DNA of 64,000 bases from Chitinophagaceae bacterium (GCA_016717285.1 JADKFU010000005.1:1968501-2032500), one strand, 5' to 3'; positions 28,395-37,508 are shown, numbered from the stretch's first letter. The notes: a model not told the origin generated them from the sequence alone. Made by a program: numbers and translations.

Positions 28395-29213
28395 CTAATA
28401 ATAATATGCATAGTCGTATGTCCAGATAAATTGTGGCTTATTGTCTCTATCGTATTCTATTTTCTGTGTTCGTTCTCCTTTGTCGTTGTAGTAAATAGTC
28501 TCAGTATTGGTTTTTGCCTTAGCGGTAAATCCATAATAAGTTGTTTTTTGATTTCCTTGCTTATCGGTCCTGGTAACACTTTCATTGGTATGATGAGGCA
28601 CGAAAAAAGCATCCATTTTTAATACTTGCCCCGTCTCATTTTTTTCATATTCGTAAACATAAATTCTCTTCATGTCTCGTTGTCCATCAAAAAAATCAAA
28701 CTCAACTTGTTGAATTAATAACCCTGTTGTGTCATAAGTATATTCATACTCCGCAAAGTTTTCGTCTTTGTCATCTGAAAGTCGTTTGCCAATAATATTC
28801 CCCTGGTTGTCGTAAGTATAGAAACATTTATATTTATCGTTGTCCTTTGACATAAAAGGAAGTGTTTCTCCTTTGTTGTAATAATAAGTATCTCCGTCCA
28901 TCCATTTTTTTAAAAATTTATTATACCAGATTTCCATTTTTAAACTTGAGTCCTTATTCAGTTTATAAATTCGTAAGTCAGTTGTGTCACCTTTGGAACC
29001 AAAGAAAAGTGTAGTACTTAATTCCCCATTCATATAATATTCCCGTTTAGACTTCATCCATTTTGCTTCTTTATATTTGGTTGTGTCAGCCCATGCTCTC
29101 CATTCGATGATCGATTTAATTTTCGGAAGCTTAGGAAATTCCGGATCGTCAAAACTTGCAAGCAACATAACTGCTAATAATCCAAATAGAAATATCAGCT
29201 TGGTTATCTTCAT
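28395..29213 (-). CDS. Secreted hypothetical protein with YD-like repeats
   Basis: 272 residues with an N-terminal signal (MKITKLIFLFGLLAVMLLAS). The rest is rich in short Tyr-rich strands: CFYTYDNQGNIIGKRLSDD, EYEYTYDTTGLLIQQVEFD, ETIYYNDKGERTQKIEYDRD. This resembles RHS/YD-type beta repeats seen in many Bacteroidota surface proteins. No enzymatic motif is visible. Function unknown. Confidence 0.65.
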   Translation of the reverse strand: MKITKLIFLFGLLAVMLLASFDDPEFPKLPKIKSIIEWRAWADTTKYKEAKWMKSKREYYMNGELSTTLFFGSKGDTTDLRIYKLNKDSSLKMEIWYNKFLKKWMDGDTYYYNKGETLPFMSKDNDKYKCFYTYDNQGNIIGKRLSDDKDENFAEYEYTYDTTGLLIQQVEFDFFDGQRDMKRIYVYEYEKNETGQVLKMDAFFVPHHTNESVTRTDKQGNQKTTYYGFTAKAKTNTETIYYNDKGERTQKIEYDRDNKPQFIWTYDYAYYY

Positions 29214-29353
29214 ACTATCGGTGCTAACAATCCGTCGTGGAATAAATAATCTAACACAGTCAATCCCAAAATACTTCTCTGAAAATAAGATGCTCTAAAA
29301 AAAATCAGAAGCCATATATACCTGACAAACAAGGCTATGCTATGTTCCTCAAA

Positions 29354-29412
29354 ATGTGCTGTCATGCCGCCCACAGAATCCTCCGGAAAATAAATGCAGC
29401 ATGACAGCACAT
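29354..29412 (-). terminator. Hairpin terminator downstream of the VPS10/BNR gene
   Basis: A perfect 14-bp inverted repeat, ATGTGCTGTCATGC at 29354-29367 and GCATGACAGCACAT at 29399-29412, lies 45 bp past the stop of the minus-strand gene at 29457. Read on the minus strand the stem is followed by TTTT. The loop (~31 nt) is long, so a REP-like role is an alternative. Confidence 0.45.
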
Positions 29413-29456
29413 GAAGACCATTTGATAGCGTCTATTTCTTTTTTAACGCCATTCAT

Positions 29457-32400
29457 TTATTTCTTCCACTCCGGCAATCTTCCAGGCGTATAAGGCGCTC
29501 CGTTTTTTTCAAGTGTGGTTTCCACTTTTTTAATTTCTTCATCAATGGATTTTAATTCGGGAAGCAGGTTGGCAAATTGCTTTGAAGCGATGTCGAAGCT
29601 CTGAATGGCCGTTTGCGTGGGCGCTGAAGTGGCCGTCCACAGTGAGCCTTCGATGGTACTGATGCGCCCGTTGATGGAAGGCGGCGTTTCAAACTCGCGC
29701 CTGGCAAGGCTTGCATCACCATTCATTTTTATATCGACTGTGTTAAGGCGTCTTTCCACTGCATGCACCTGTGCGGTAATGGAATCCTGCGGCAGTTGTG
29801 CATCGATGATGGCTGACTTGATAAATTTTATTTTATTCACCAGCTCGCCACGATAAGTGTCTGCAGCTCCTGTTGCTCTTCGCAGATCGCTCACTTTCTT
29901 AGAGAATGCTGTGAGTGCTTTTGTATCTGTGGCAGGAAGCGAAGCAGCATTGAGGGATTTGATGACGAAGGGTTGTGCCGGCACCAGCTCTGTGATTTTA
30001 CCGTCTTCAAATTTGCTGAGAGAAACTTTATACGTGCCGGCCATGGCAAGATGCCCTGTTTCAGGCACATCATATGGATTAGTAGGGTCTGGTGTATTGA
30101 AGTTCACAGGGCCAGGTGATGCATAACGCATGTCCCAGGTGATGCGGCTCAGTCCTTTCTTTGCTGCAGTTTTTATTTTTCTCACAATACTTCCTGCATC
30201 ATCGGTAATCGTGAACAGCAGGTAAGGATCGGGATACTGATCTTCCAAATGGATGGAATCAGCGGAAGGATAATAAACAGGTTCTATCTTTTCTATTCTT
30301 TGTTTCTCCATTTCCTGGCGCTTTTCCTTCAGTGTGGTGAGATCTTCCTTCAGGTAGTACGTGAACACGGCACCCACTTTAGGATTTGGCGCGGAATAAT
30401 AGCTTTCTCCCTGGAAACCTTTTTGCGGTCCGCCTGCTGCAGTAGTGTTCTCAATAAACATCCATGCATCTTTGATAGGAGCAATAAAGGCGTCTTTGTC
30501 AAGGTCTTCTTTCTTAATAGTTCTAAGTGGAGTGTAATCGTCAAGGATATAATATCCGCGCCCGAATGTTGCCAGCACCAAATCGTTTTCACGGGTTTGA
30601 ATAGCAAGGTCGCGAACAGCTATAGTGGGCAGACCACTTTTTAGCTGTGTCCATTTTTTTCCGCCATCGATGGTGAAAAACACTCCGAACTCAGTACCAA
30701 CAAAAAGCAGGTCCTTGTTTACATGGTCTTCTGCAATAGTATAAACACTGCCGCGCTCAGGAAGATTGGATTGTATGGGCGACCATGTCATTCCTCCATC
30801 AGCACTTCTGTACACAAACGGTTTAAAATTTCCGTAGCGGTGATGATTGAAGGTGGCGTAGAAAACATTTTTATCATGCTGCGATGCAATGATCTGATTT
30901 ACATACGTGCGCTCAGGAACTCCTGCAATGTTATCCACCTTCGACCAGGATTTGCCTCCGTCTTTTGTGACTTGAATAAGCCCGTCATCGGTTCCTGCTA
31001 AGAGATGGTTCTCATCAAAATAACTTTCGGCAATGGAAACTATCTGGCCATAGAAATCAGTGGATGAATTTTTTGCAACGGCATCCATGCTCCAGACTTT
31101 TCCCATCACAGGTAATTTATTACGGTCGATCTGCCGCGACAAGTCACCACTGATAGCTGTCCATGAATTGCCCATATCGTCGGTGCGGAATAATTTATTG
31201 GCTCCGCAATAAAGGCGTGTGTGCAGATGCGTGGAGATGAGCAAAGGAGCATCCCAGTTCCAGCGAAGGGCAGGTTCATTCTCACCTTCAACCGGGCGGA
31301 TGTCCACTATTTCTCCACTCTTTTTATCAAAGCGTGCAAGGCCACCATATTGGGATTGAGGATAAACGATGTCGGGGTTTTCGGGATCAATTTGTGTCTC
31401 ATAACCATCACCGCCAAGTGTAAATATCCAATCGGCATTCGTGATGCCGTTTGCACTTAGGGTGCGGGATGGTGCTCCAAGGCTGTTATTATCCTGTGTG
31501 CCACCATATACCCAATAAAATGGAAGTGAGTTGTCGACGGCTACTTTATAAAACTGCGCGATCGGAAGGTTTGCTTTGAATTCCCAGTTCGCACCGAAGT
31601 CGTATGTTTCATACACTCCCCCATCACATCCTACAAGAAGATGCCTGGTATCCTTCTCATCAATCCATAGCGCGTGATTGTCTACATGCTTATTCTTTTC
31701 ACCAATTTTAGAAAATGATTTTCCACCATCTCTTGAAACCATTACCCAGAAGTCGACATAAAAAACCCTGTCAACATCTTTGGGATCACAGAAAATTTCC
31801 TGGTAATAATTTCCCGCCGTTACGTTATCACTCATCTTGTCCCAGCTTGCTCCGCGGTTGGTAGACCGGAACACTCCCCCTTTTTTATCTGCTGCTTCCA
31901 CGATGGCGTAGATGTAATCAGGATTTGCTGGCGAGATGGCAAGTCCGATTCTGCCTTTGTCAACTTCGGGCAAACCTTTCTTCAGGGTTTCCCAGGTTAC
32001 GCCACCATCTGTGCTTTTATAAATGTTTGATTCAGGACCTCCGCTGATATAAGTGTATACCTGCCGCCTGCGCTGATGTGCCGTTGCATAAAGTACATTG
32101 CTGTTGCGCGGGTCCATGTGTATTTCGTTGAACCCTGTGTTCTCGCTCACGGATAAAACCTGCTTCCATGTTTTTCCTCCATCCGTGGTTTTGTAGATTC
32201 CGCGATCACCGCCGGCACTCCACAACGGACCATATGCAGCAACATACACGATATCGGAATTTTTGGGGTCGATCACAATCATCCCGATGTGTTCGGAATT
32301 TTTCAAGCCCATATTTTTCCATGATTTTCCACCGTCTTCTGATTTATAAACGCCGTCACCATAGGCAACGCTTCGCTGGTTATTATTTTCTCCTGTACCC

Positions 32401-32768
32401 ACCCATACTATATTCGGGTTGTTGGGATCGATGCGCACACAGCCGATCGAGTAAGAACCTTCTTTTTCAAAAACGGGTGTATAAGTAATTCCATGGTTAG
32501 CAGTTTTCCATACGCCGCCTGAGGCAGCGGCTACATAATATTCATTGGAATTATTTGGGTTCACCGCAAAATCCACTACACGACCGGATGTTTTAGCAGT
32601 GCCGATGCTGCGGAAAGTGAGCCCGCTAAAGGTTTCTGTTTTCCAGGGATCTTTATTTTCAGAAACTGTTTCTTTCTTTTTCGAGTCGGCTGATTTTTTA
32701 TTCTGGGCGATGATCGGCGACGCAAACAACATTGCAGCAAACGTGAAGTGCAGGAAAATTTTTTTCAT
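29457..32768 (-). CDS. VPS10/BNR-repeat beta-propeller exported protein
   Basis: About 1,103 residues from the ATG at 32768, which begins a signal peptide (MKKIFLHFTFAAMLFASPII). Residues ~45-740 are sialidase/VPS10-type propeller blades with many S-x-D-G-G-x-[ST]-W Asp-box motifs (KSEDGGKSWKNM, KTTDGGKTWKQV, KSTDGGVTWETL, RSADGGMTWSPI). The C-terminal part (~800-1100) has a beta-domain (YLLFTITDDAGSIVRKI, GTYKVSLSKFEDG) and a helical tail. Bacteroidota carry many such proteins annotated as glycosyl hydrolases on weak grounds; no catalytic residues can be assigned. It ends ITPGRLPEWKK-like, with no T9SS domain. Confidence 0.8.
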   Translation of the reverse strand: MKKIFLHFTFAAMLFASPIIAQNKKSADSKKKETVSENKDPWKTETFSGLTFRSIGTAKTSGRVVDFAVNPNNSNEYYVAAASGGVWKTANHGITYTPVFEKEGSYSIGCVRIDPNNPNIVWVGTGENNNQRSVAYGDGVYKSEDGGKSWKNMGLKNSEHIGMIVIDPKNSDIVYVAAYGPLWSAGGDRGIYKTTDGGKTWKQVLSVSENTGFNEIHMDPRNSNVLYATAHQRRRQVYTYISGGPESNIYKSTDGGVTWETLKKGLPEVDKGRIGLAISPANPDYIYAIVEAADKKGGVFRSTNRGASWDKMSDNVTAGNYYQEIFCDPKDVDRVFYVDFWVMVSRDGGKSFSKIGEKNKHVDNHALWIDEKDTRHLLVGCDGGVYETYDFGANWEFKANLPIAQFYKVAVDNSLPFYWVYGGTQDNNSLGAPSRTLSANGITNADWIFTLGGDGYETQIDPENPDIVYPQSQYGGLARFDKKSGEIVDIRPVEGENEPALRWNWDAPLLISTHLHTRLYCGANKLFRTDDMGNSWTAISGDLSRQIDRNKLPVMGKVWSMDAVAKNSSTDFYGQIVSIAESYFDENHLLAGTDDGLIQVTKDGGKSWSKVDNIAGVPERTYVNQIIASQHDKNVFYATFNHHRYGNFKPFVYRSADGGMTWSPIQSNLPERGSVYTIAEDHVNKDLLFVGTEFGVFFTIDGGKKWTQLKSGLPTIAVRDLAIQTRENDLVLATFGRGYYILDDYTPLRTIKKEDLDKDAFIAPIKDAWMFIENTTAAGGPQKGFQGESYYSAPNPKVGAVFTYYLKEDLTTLKEKRQEMEKQRIEKIEPVYYPSADSIHLEDQYPDPYLLFTITDDAGSIVRKIKTAAKKGLSRITWDMRYASPGPVNFNTPDPTNPYDVPETGHLAMAGTYKVSLSKFEDGKITELVPAQPFVIKSLNAASLPATDTKALTAFSKKVSDLRRATGAADTYRGELVNKIKFIKSAIIDAQLPQDSITAQVHAVERRLNTVDIKMNGDASLARREFETPPSINGRISTIEGSLWTATSAPTQTAIQSFDIASKQFANLLPELKSIDEEIKKVETTLEKNGAPYTPGRLPEWKK

Positions 32769-33096
32769 AAACGGATTGGGTTTCGGTTTGGAATGAGAAC
32801 GAAAATGCAAAATAAGGTAATTGAAGTCTTTAAAGAAGAAGATATGCAGGCATTCATCACATCATTTTCGGCGTACACTGATTCAGCAGCGACATGCGCC
32901 AAATTAAATGCGACAAATAATTTTTCATTTCAGCTTGCACTAAGGTGATTGCGGCAATTGATTATGACGGAGTCAAAGCAATAATTGACTTTAAATTCCG
33001 GGAATGATGGATCAGAAAGCGGATTGAAAATCCAGGTGCTCAACAGCACAGTGAGGGAAATAATTTGAATTTCCATTTGTGTGCAGACTTCATTCT
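32769..33096. other. Intergenic region with repeat A copy 1
   Basis: It holds the upstream region of the BNR gene (repeat B1, about 32764-32845) and repeat A1 (32949-33028). No gene is convincing. Confidence 0.5.
32949..33028 (+). repeat. Direct repeat A, copy 1 (left of DUF488 cassette)
   Basis: About 78 bp beginning AATTGATTATGACGGAGTCA and containing TTCCGGGAATGATGGATCAG. It matches 35339-35417 in the same orientation with only about six differences. Both could be read as the end of the same lost reading frame (IDYDGV-AIID--FRE stop). Confidence 0.75.
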
Positions 33097-33444
33097 TCAT
33101 CCAAAAAAACAATAGTGTTTATCTTCTTCAACAAGTTTACAAAATTCATTTACTGTCTTAACGGTTGGCATTGGTGTGTAACTGTGCCACTTTAAATCTG
33201 CTCTCATCCAGAAAACTTTCCAATGATTTTTTGCTTTCACAAAAGTTGTCTTGGCAATTGGTGATGCTCTTTTCTCACTCGGCTTTTCAAACTTCGGCCT
33301 GATTTCGAACACAAAAATATCCTGGTTTTCAATCTTATATCCTAAGTCAAGTTGCGCTCTGATATGTTCCGGCGGTCTTTTCCTTGCAATGAAATTTTCC
33401 ATTGCTTCAATTACATCTAACGTTTGTAGAGCATCAATCGCCAT
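33097..33444 (-). CDS. DUF3024 protein
   Basis: 115 residues: MENFIARKRPPEHIRAQLDL near 15, GYKIENQDIFVFEIRP near 35, FVKAKNHWKVFWMRADLKW near 68, HSYTPMPTVKTVNEFCKLVE near 87. This is the DUF3024 pattern. It is the last gene of a tight three-gene operon, with 3 bp from the 270-residue protein. Function unknown. Confidence 0.75.
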   Translation of the reverse strand: MAIDALQTLDVIEAMENFIARKRPPEHIRAQLDLGYKIENQDIFVFEIRPKFEKPSEKRASPIAKTTFVKAKNHWKVFWMRADLKWHSYTPMPTVKTVNEFCKLVEEDKHYCFFG

Positions 33445-33447
33445 TGC

Positions 33448-34260
33448 TTAAAATAGACGAGTTTGCGTTTCTATCTTCGGGTGAAAAGTTCCGATGATGA
33501 TAAATGGATTTGGTGCAACGTTGTGATACTGTTGTGTTGTTCCCAAAAAGAAATGAAGGTCTTTTGTCTTTGCGAAATCATCAAAGTATTTTTTCCTGAC
33601 ATCAGCCACAGCATTTTCTTCGTTGCCTTCGTGCCTTGCAAGACATTTCCAAAACAGTTGTCCTGTTTCCCAATCTTCAATCATCATTTGACTTTTCTTT
33701 CCTTGATTGTCAGTGAAAATATATGAAAACTTAAAGGGTAGTTTCTGTACTACTTCAAATTTCCCTTCTGCATTCGCTTCAAAGAGATTCAACTGATTCA
33801 ACTTTGCAAGTTTGCCCTTGTCCCATGCTCTTTCTACTGCCTCAACTGTAAAATCTAAAATCTCTGCAGGCTTAAAAACAGCAAGCGAAGTGCAAACATT
33901 TTTGTCTTTTGCTTCTGCAATCAACTCTGAAAGATTGTAATAGATTTTCCCTAAAGCGATCTGTTTTCGTTCTCTCCAATTGCCTGCTGTATCAAGGTGT
34001 CCAACAATTTTTATTTCGCTATCGTGTGAATGCGGCCGGAAGCTTTCTGGTCTGAAATCCGAATCGTTTTTTACCATATCAACTTCAATCCAATCGTATT
34101 TCCTGTACTGTTCGTTGTAGGATCTTTTTCTAAACGGAACCGGATAAATTCTTATCCATGTTCCGTCTTCACGGAAACCTGCTGTGCAGACCAGTTCATC
34201 ATATTTTGCTGAAAGAGTCGGGTAGGTTTTTACAGCAATTAAAACTTTTGTTAAAGCCAT
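33448..34260 (-). CDS. Unrecognised 270-residue protein of the DUF488 cassette
   Basis: I do not recognise the family with confidence. It starts MALTKVLIAVKTYPTLSAKY, then CTAGFREDGTWIRIYPVPFR and YDWIEVDMVKND. The middle is Lys/Glu-rich, then FSYIFTDNQGKKSQMMIEDW and ETGQLFWKCLARH, and it ends IIIGTFHPKIETQTRLF. It is soluble, has no signal peptide and lacks obvious catalytic motifs. Its fixed place between a DUF488 protein and a DUF3024 protein, with 3-bp gaps on both sides, means the three products probably act together. Confidence 0.6.
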   Translation of the reverse strand: MALTKVLIAVKTYPTLSAKYDELVCTAGFREDGTWIRIYPVPFRKRSYNEQYRKYDWIEVDMVKNDSDFRPESFRPHSHDSEIKIVGHLDTAGNWRERKQIALGKIYYNLSELIAEAKDKNVCTSLAVFKPAEILDFTVEAVERAWDKGKLAKLNQLNLFEANAEGKFEVVQKLPFKFSYIFTDNQGKKSQMMIEDWETGQLFWKCLARHEGNEENAVADVRKKYFDDFAKTKDLHFFLGTTQQYHNVAPNPFIIIGTFHPKIETQTRLF

Positions 34261-34263
34261 CGG

Positions 34264-35148
34264 CTAAATATGTTTTACTTCATAAAGGAAATCAGGATGT
34301 TTTTCAATGGCTTCCGCTAAATGTTTGCGGTGGCACTGGCAAATATTCGCTTCAAAGCAAGTCAAAGCAATTCGTTGGTGTTGTTTTAACAGGTTCAAAA
34401 TTTCATGCTGCGACCTGGTTGTTTTACTCAGATTGTCTTTACGATAAACAGAGAATAGATTGTCATAATCAGTTTGAGAGTTCAACTCTTGTCGTTGGTC
34501 CGACGTAATTCCAACTTCAGGAAAGTGAAGATATTGTATTCCGAGACTTTCACAATATTTTTTCAGTTGACTTTTGCTGAATCCGTACTTCATGCTCAAC
34601 GGATTATTGCGGACGTCAACTAAAATCTTCACATCATTTTTCAGCAAGCGAACCAGATATTCTTCCAACGAAATTCCTTCGTAGCCAATCGTAAATAAAA
34701 TGGTCTTGTTAGATTTTGCTTTTGCATTATTCACTTTCTCCAATTCAGCCTGGCTCAGAATATTTTCGGCAGCTTCGCTTCGTATGGCATAAAACGGATA
34801 GTTCAGGTAAGTGTGCCTCATTAAAGCTGTTTCGCTCATGCTTCCATATTTATATTTCACTTCGAGCAACAACTTCCTGTCAATTTCTTTCAGTTGCTTT
34901 ATATAATCAATTGCATCATTCCTTTCAAAATGATTTTCACCTTCTTTCAGAAAACCCCTCGTAACCATTGCTGTCATATCGGCATTGGCAGAATAGGAGT
35001 AGCAACCGAAGCGATACGGAACAAAATCATAATCTGTTTTGGTTTGCTGCTGAGTGAAAAGAAAAAGAAGTTTTTGTAACCGGATTTTCTCAAGCTGTCC
35101 ATCAAACAATTGAAGCAATGACAATATTATTTTCCGTCTGTAAAACAC
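34264..35148 (-). CDS. DUF488 protein with N-terminal Panacea-like domain
   Basis: 294 residues, starting at GTG 35148. An ATG two bases upstream is out of frame. Residues 1-95 (ILSLLQLFDGQLEKIRLQKL, then LFLFTQQQ and YRFGCYSYSANADM) resemble the Panacea/SocA-type (DUF4065) antitoxin fold. Residues ~150-290 are DUF488: TIGYEGISLEEYLVRLLKN, LVDVRNNPLSMKYGFSKSQL, and the Cys-rich LTCFEANICQCHRKHLAEAI near 270. DUF488 has unknown chemistry, although its Cys/His cluster looks catalytic or metal binding. It is the first gene of the operon. The Panacea-like call is a reading by eye. Confidence 0.7.
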   Translation of the reverse strand: MFYRRKIILSLLQLFDGQLEKIRLQKLLFLFTQQQTKTDYDFVPYRFGCYSYSANADMTAMVTRGFLKEGENHFERNDAIDYIKQLKEIDRKLLLEVKYKYGSMSETALMRHTYLNYPFYAIRSEAAENILSQAELEKVNNAKAKSNKTILFTIGYEGISLEEYLVRLLKNDVKILVDVRNNPLSMKYGFSKSQLKKYCESLGIQYLHFPEVGITSDQRQELNSQTDYDNLFSVYRKDNLSKTTRSQHEILNLLKQHQRIALTCFEANICQCHRKHLAEAIEKHPDFLYEVKHI

Positions 35149-35695
35149 ATTGTAAAGTTAGAATTTTTAAGAGCGGTTTCCGGTGAAATTTTGTTTTGTT
35201 TCAATTTGCCTGTGTTCGCAGGGTGCAACCGTGTCTGTTCATCCGCACCAATTCATACATTGAAGTTGACTCGTTGGCGCAGATTTGTAATCCTTGTCTA
35301 CTGAGCCAAGCGATTTTTAATCCTGCGCTGATTACTATAATTGATTATGACGGAGTCAACGCAATAATTGACCTTATATTCCGGGAATGATGGATCAGAT
35401 AAACGGATTGAAAATCTCAATCGATCGGGAGTAAAAAAATCCAGACCAGCGCAGTTGCATATCCGGACCAACTGGGGGAAAAAAATTCATAAGCGTATTA
35501 ATTTGGGTTTGGAATGGAAAGCAAAATACAATGTATGTAAATTGAATTATTTAAAGAAGCATTGAATCGCAGTGTTAACTAAATTGTTTCGGCATGTATG
35601 TAAATAATACTGACGTATGATCGCTTAATTGCGACAAGTTAAATTTCCAGATGAAGCTTTGCAGAACAAGTTTGCAGAAACATCTACAAGAGAAT
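35149..35695. other. Intergenic region with repeats A2 and B2
   Basis: 547 bp. Repeat A2 is at 35339-35417 and B2 at about 35487-35563; B2 resembles the start region of the BNR gene (around 32764-32845), for example TTTGGAATGG and TTTAAAGAAG in the same order. No intact gene is visible; the short frames look like remnants. Confidence 0.5.
35339..35417 (+). repeat. Direct repeat A, copy 2 (right of DUF488 cassette)
   Basis: Near-identical to 32949-33028 and in the same orientation; see that entry. Confidence 0.75.
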
Positions 35696-36118
35696 TTACG
35701 TGTTTTCCACCCCATATCGAATTGCCGCTTCAAGTATATCCATGTTTATATTTTTCAGGGATTTGAACTTAATGCAATAACCACTCACGCTTGCTTTGCC
35801 GATTTTTTTTCCATAAGTGAGGGCTAAGTATTTCTTATCTTCAAGTCCAAGGATATAGACCGAGATTCCGGTTGTGTTTGCGCTCATACCAATCTGATAA
35901 AACTCCCTGGTTTTTCCATCAGCATATTTCATGGTCTGCAATCCATATCCAATATTAGGATTAGCAACCGTTTTATTCTCACTGTCTTTCCCATCCAGGA
36001 ACCATAATTTACAGGCTGGCATTACCTGCAGAATGTTATTATGCAACGCTTGCATGTCGCTGCGCTTTGGCTCAGGTTGGCTGTTAATATAATTTTTGAT
36101 TTCTTCTTGTATGCTCAT
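35696..36118 (-). CDS. DUF1801 domain protein (possible last cassette of the array)
   Basis: 140 residues: IKNYINSQPEPKRSDMQALH near 6, MPACKLWFLDGKDSENKT near 33, NIGYGLQTMKYADGKTREFY near 54, ISVYILGLEDKKYLALTYGK near 84. It has the DUF1801 fold. It is on the same strand as the cassette array but I see no attC-like palindrome after its stop, so its membership is uncertain. Confidence 0.72.
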   Translation of the reverse strand: MSIQEEIKNYINSQPEPKRSDMQALHNNILQVMPACKLWFLDGKDSENKTVANPNIGYGLQTMKYADGKTREFYQIGMSANTTGISVYILGLEDKKYLALTYGKKIGKASVSGYCIKFKSLKNINMDILEAAIRYGVENT

Positions 36119-36230
36119 AAAAATCTACGAAGCCCTGTTAGCCGATCGTTGTTTTTCGTTTGTTGGTTCATAGTAAAGAGTTACAATGTTTTAAAGTCTG
36201 TCATTTTTTTACGGTGTCGTCTTTTAAGCT

Positions 36231-36362
36231 GACCGATAAAGTAGGAAGCTACACGCAGGTGCGGATTGCGGGCGATTTCCTGTCAAGCCGAAAAGCTGCC
36301 CGAGCGGAAAGATACCCACCGAAAACCACTGCTGCCGGACTCGCGGGTAGCAGATGTTAGCG
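36231..36362 (-). repeat. attC-like palindrome 8 (after the propeller lipoprotein cassette)
   Basis: On the minus strand it begins CCGCTAACATCTGCTACCCG and ends near TTTATCGGTC. The arms pair imperfectly: GCTACCCGCGAGTCCGG against GCTACACGCAGGTGCGG. This is the most degenerate of the series. Confidence 0.5.
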
Positions 36363-36402
36363 GTTCGTTGCTTTTGTACCCGAAGCCTCAAATCAGTATT
36401 TT

Positions 36403-36960
36403 TCATTGACTGCCGAAGGGGTTCCATTTATTCTCAAATAGATTTTCAGTTTGTTTATCTTGGTCTGTATAGCTGGTAAAGGTTTTTCCATCGTAACGAA
36501 ACAAACTAGTGTTCCTCGTACCCACCCAAATATTTCCCGTTCTATCTTCCAAAATAGACCATACACTATTATTGATTAATCCGTCGTTTGCTGTAAAACG
36601 AGTAAAAGATTTACCATCGTAACAACTAAGTCCATCGCCACCAAACCAAATGTTTCCTTTTTTATCTTCTATCATTCGGGCAACCACATTGCCCGACAAA
36701 CCATCTTTTTTTGTAAAAGTTGTAAATGATTTTCCATCATAACGGTAGACTCCATCCCAATTGCTGAACCAAATATTTCCATTTTTGTCTTGCAATTGAG
36801 GAAAGGCCCAATTGCGTTCTCTTAGTGGACTGTCTTCATATAGTTTCTTTAGTTCAAATTTAGTTACAGATTTTCCATCGTAACGATACACTCCATCGTG
36901 ACACCGTCCTCCAAACCAAAAGTTACCTTCATTATCTTCTAAAACTTTTTCTATTTTCAT
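36403..36960 (-). CDS. Propeller-domain lipoprotein, C-terminal part (after frameshift)
   Basis: 185 residues of two-component-regulator-propeller (Reg_prop) blades: NEGNFWFGGRCHDGVYRYDG, NGNIWFSNWDGVYRYDGKSF, KGNIWFGGDGLSCYDGKSF, TGNIWVGTRNTSLFRYDGKT. It continues the repeat pattern of the gene at 36972-37508. One extra base in the A4 run at 36992-36995 (+ strand) would join the two frames as ...SFNFFKVPNDIEYCIMKIE... I treat both as one broken or mis-sequenced gene. No histidine kinase follows. Confidence 0.7.
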   Translation of the reverse strand: MKIEKVLEDNEGNFWFGGRCHDGVYRYDGKSVTKFELKKLYEDSPLRERNWAFPQLQDKNGNIWFSNWDGVYRYDGKSFTTFTKKDGLSGNVVARMIEDKKGNIWFGGDGLSCYDGKSFTRFTANDGLINNSVWSILEDRTGNIWVGTRNTSLFRYDGKTFTSYTDQDKQTENLFENKWNPFGSQ

Positions 36961-36971
36961 AATACAATATT

Positions 36972-37508
36972 CTATGTCATTAGGTACTTTGAAAAGTTAA
37001 ATGATTTGCCATCATATTCATAAATACCAATACTAGTTGCAAACCATAGTTTTCCGCTCTTGTCCTGCATAATACTCCATACATAGTATTTACTACTTAG
37101 TGTATCATTTGGTAAAGCGATTTGAATTTTAGAAAATTTATTATCATCGTAAAGACAAACACCATCGTCTGTACCTATCCAAATCTTACCACTTTGATCT
37201 TCTAAAATGCAAAAAACAGTATTGCTGTTCAATCCATTTGACGTTGTGAATTGAGTGAACGATTTTCCGTCATACTTATAAACACCGTCTCCTGTGGTTC
37301 CGAACCAAAGGTTACCGGCTTTGTCCTGCAGGCTACTATTAACATTGTTGCCTTTATCTTTTAGTGAGCCCAGATTTCTTACAAGTTTTGGTTGTCCATC
37401 AGCTATTATTTTTAATTCACTTACCTTTTCTTTTGGTAAGTCATTTTTGACTTGTCTGTTGCAGGAAGTGCAAAAAATTATTATTGTCAGAAAAGTAAAA
37501 AATTGCAT
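36972..37508 (-). CDS. Propeller-domain lipoprotein, N-terminal part (before frameshift)
   Basis: 178 residues. MQFFTFLTIIIFCTSCNRQ is a lipoprotein signal with the Cys at position 16. It is followed by propeller blades KAGNLWFGTTGDGVYKYDG, SGKIWIGTDDGVCLYDD and SGKLWFATSIGIYEYDGK. The frame stops at 36972, just where the next blade should begin; see the entry at 36403. The intact protein of ~365 residues would sit outside the membrane as a small propeller. It is a single-gene cassette bounded by attC-like sites 7 and 8. Confidence 0.7.
   Translation of the reverse strand: MQFFTFLTIIIFCTSCNRQVKNDLPKEKVSELKIIADGQPKLVRNLGSLKDKGNNVNSSLQDKAGNLWFGTTGDGVYKYDGKSFTQFTTSNGLNSNTVFCILEDQSGKIWIGTDDGVCLYDDNKFSKIQIALPNDTLSSKYYVWSIMQDKSGKLWFATSIGIYEYDGKSFNFSKYLMT

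Noticed and set aside
29210..29410. 66-codon minus-strand frame
   Set aside because: It crosses the inverted repeat and overlaps the upstream region of the neighbouring gene; no support.
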